Assembly: GCF_022267315.1 (NCBI RefSeq)
Contig: NZ_JAIKLE010000019.1
Span: forward strand, 62,001 to 126,000
Source of the DNA: Maribellus maritimus
Lineage (GTDB): Bacteria > Bacteroidota > Bacteroidia > Bacteroidales > Prolixibacteraceae
Reading direction: 5' to 3'
Length of the DNA stretch: 64,000 nucleotides
Part shown: piece by piece, positions 63,291-64,000 of the stretch
Position numbering within the stretch: position 1 is the stretch's first letter
Layout of the letters: each line of letters opens with the position of its first letter
Notes under the pieces: generated by a model
Database searches by the model: none
Told to the model about the DNA's origin: nothing
The model's input: only the letters and a program-made list of their open reading frames with translations
Translations under genes and position numbers: made by a program

Positions 63291-64000
63291 TTAACCTTGA
63301 GAGGAGTCGTTTTCTTTGAGCTTTTTAGGGTCTATTTTTTCACCTTTTACTTTGTCTTCAGGTTTTAAACCTTCAGTAATTTCAATATTTATACCATCAG
63401 ATAATCCGGTTTGTACGAACCGTTTTTCAAAATGCTGTTCTTCTCCTGTTTGAATTTCAACATACGACGAGTCATCTTCGAACATCAACATTCCTTCAGG
63501 GATAACCAAAACATTGTCTTTTCTGTCGAGAACAATGTTGGCATTTGCACTGTATCCCGCCCTGATAAACTGTCCTTCTTTTAGGTGAACGTCAGCTTTA
63601 ATTTCAAACTGGATGGCGCCATTTTCCTCTATTCCTTTGGGTGAAATATATTCTAAAACGGCCTCAAATTTTTCTTTGTCAATCGCTCCTATTTCCAACT
63701 CAATGGGCATTCCTTCTTTAATTTTACCAACTTCAGTTTCGTCAACTTTTCCTTCAAAAATAATGTCGCTCATGTCGGCAACTGATGCGATGGTTGTCCC
63801 GTCGTTAAAGGTGTTGGCCTGAATAACAGAGTTCCCAACCTCAACCGGAACATCCAGCACCATACCATCAATAGTTGAACGCACCAAAGTATTAGTAGCA
63901 CTTTGTGCCTTTTTTGTTACACCGTTTTTAATTAATTCGAGGTTATTTTCTGCAGCCGACATTTCCTCTTTTGCCGAATCGTAGCCTACTTTTGAGTTTT
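63291..64000 (-). CDS. HlyD-type periplasmic adaptor protein (partial, 5' end outside window)
   Basis: About 236 residues are visible and the frame is still open at base 64000, so the N-terminus with the membrane anchor is missing. The visible part has the end of the coiled coil (YDSAKEEMSAAENNLELIKN), the lipoyl half-domain return (VRSTIDGMVLDVPVEVGNSV), beta-barrel (EGKVDETEVGKIKEGMPIEL) and the membrane-proximal region. It resembles MacA-type adaptors linking an ABC or RND pump to TolC. The inner-membrane pump gene should lie just outside the window. Confidence 0.9.
   Translation of the reverse strand, partial: NSKVGYDSAKEEMSAAENNLELIKNGVTKKAQSATNTLVRSTIDGMVLDVPVEVGNSVIQANTFNDGTTIASVADMSDIIFEGKVDETEVGKIKEGMPIELEIGAIDKEKFEAVLEYISPKGIEENGAIQFEIKADVHLKEGQFIRAGYSANANIVLDRKDNVLVIPEGMLMFEDDSSYVEIQTGEEQHFEKRFVQTGLSDGINIEITEGLKPEDKVKGEKIDPKKLKENDSSQG

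Noticed and set aside
1-64000. CRISPR array or rRNA operon
   Set aside because: No series of regularly spaced repeats and no rRNA-like segments were seen when reading through.

Overview
The window is a piece of a Bacteroidota chromosome, most like a marine or gut polysaccharide degrader; I cannot name the genus. The signs are a SusC/SusD pair with a FecR/ECF regulator, a type IX secretion (T9SS) C-terminal domain on a secreted nuclease, a fused SecDF, promoters of the form TTTG-N19-TAnnTTTG, and Bacteroidota-only conserved proteins (TIGR02757, DUF5916, a YSEILNRKY-tailed membrane protein).

Bases 1 to about 13300 are an AT-rich mobile element running off the left edge. It carries a primase-polymerase/VirE-type helicase gene (partial), a ribbon-helix-helix protein, two XRE regulators, a short tyrosine recombinase, several orphan genes and a large serine recombinase at the right end. 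Between the recombinases is a defence cargo: a Shedu (SduA, DUF4263) nuclease in a tight cluster with an uncharacterised 259-residue protein, and a complete three-gene ABC-3C (ABC three-component) system made of a Mrr-like nuclease effector, a small middle component and a DUF2326 coiled-coil ATPase. A T9SS-exported endonuclease I sits between them. A decayed copy of a T9SS gene end lies on the other side of the Shedu cluster. Just beyond the serine recombinase is the broken 3' end of a chromosomal gene on the opposite strand, which suggests where the element meets the chromosome.

Bases 13600 to 45800 are housekeeping backbone: comM/yifB, a DUF58 protein, trxA, dnaE, a HIT protein with greA, a His-less Rieske-like lipoprotein, ahcY, recQ, tatC, lptB, tRNA-Glu(TTC), rpsT and radC. 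A four-gene envelope-polysaccharide cluster (two deacetylase-family proteins, a FemAB-like and a GNAT-like transferase) follows, then upp, a flavin reductase, a flavodoxin, trmN6, TIGR02757, a LolD-like ATPase, a Ca/Na exchanger, tatA, secDF, a gamma-glutamylcyclotransferase-like protein, a retropepsin-like protease and mdh. Several transcription units end in clear intrinsic terminators.

Bases 45800 to 61800, all on the minus strand, look like a polysaccharide utilisation locus read from high to low coordinates: ECF sigma factor, FecR anti-sigma, SusC, SusD, GH27 alpha-galactosidase, two sulfatases, a glycerophosphodiester phosphodiesterase-like protein, a third sulfatase and, after a gap, a DUF5916 outer-membrane protein. 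Hairpins after fecR and after susD could set the ratio of regulator, transporter and enzymes. The likely target is a sulfated, alpha-galactose-containing glycan. The right edge (61900-64000) holds a TolC-family protein and a truncated HlyD-type adaptor of an efflux system.
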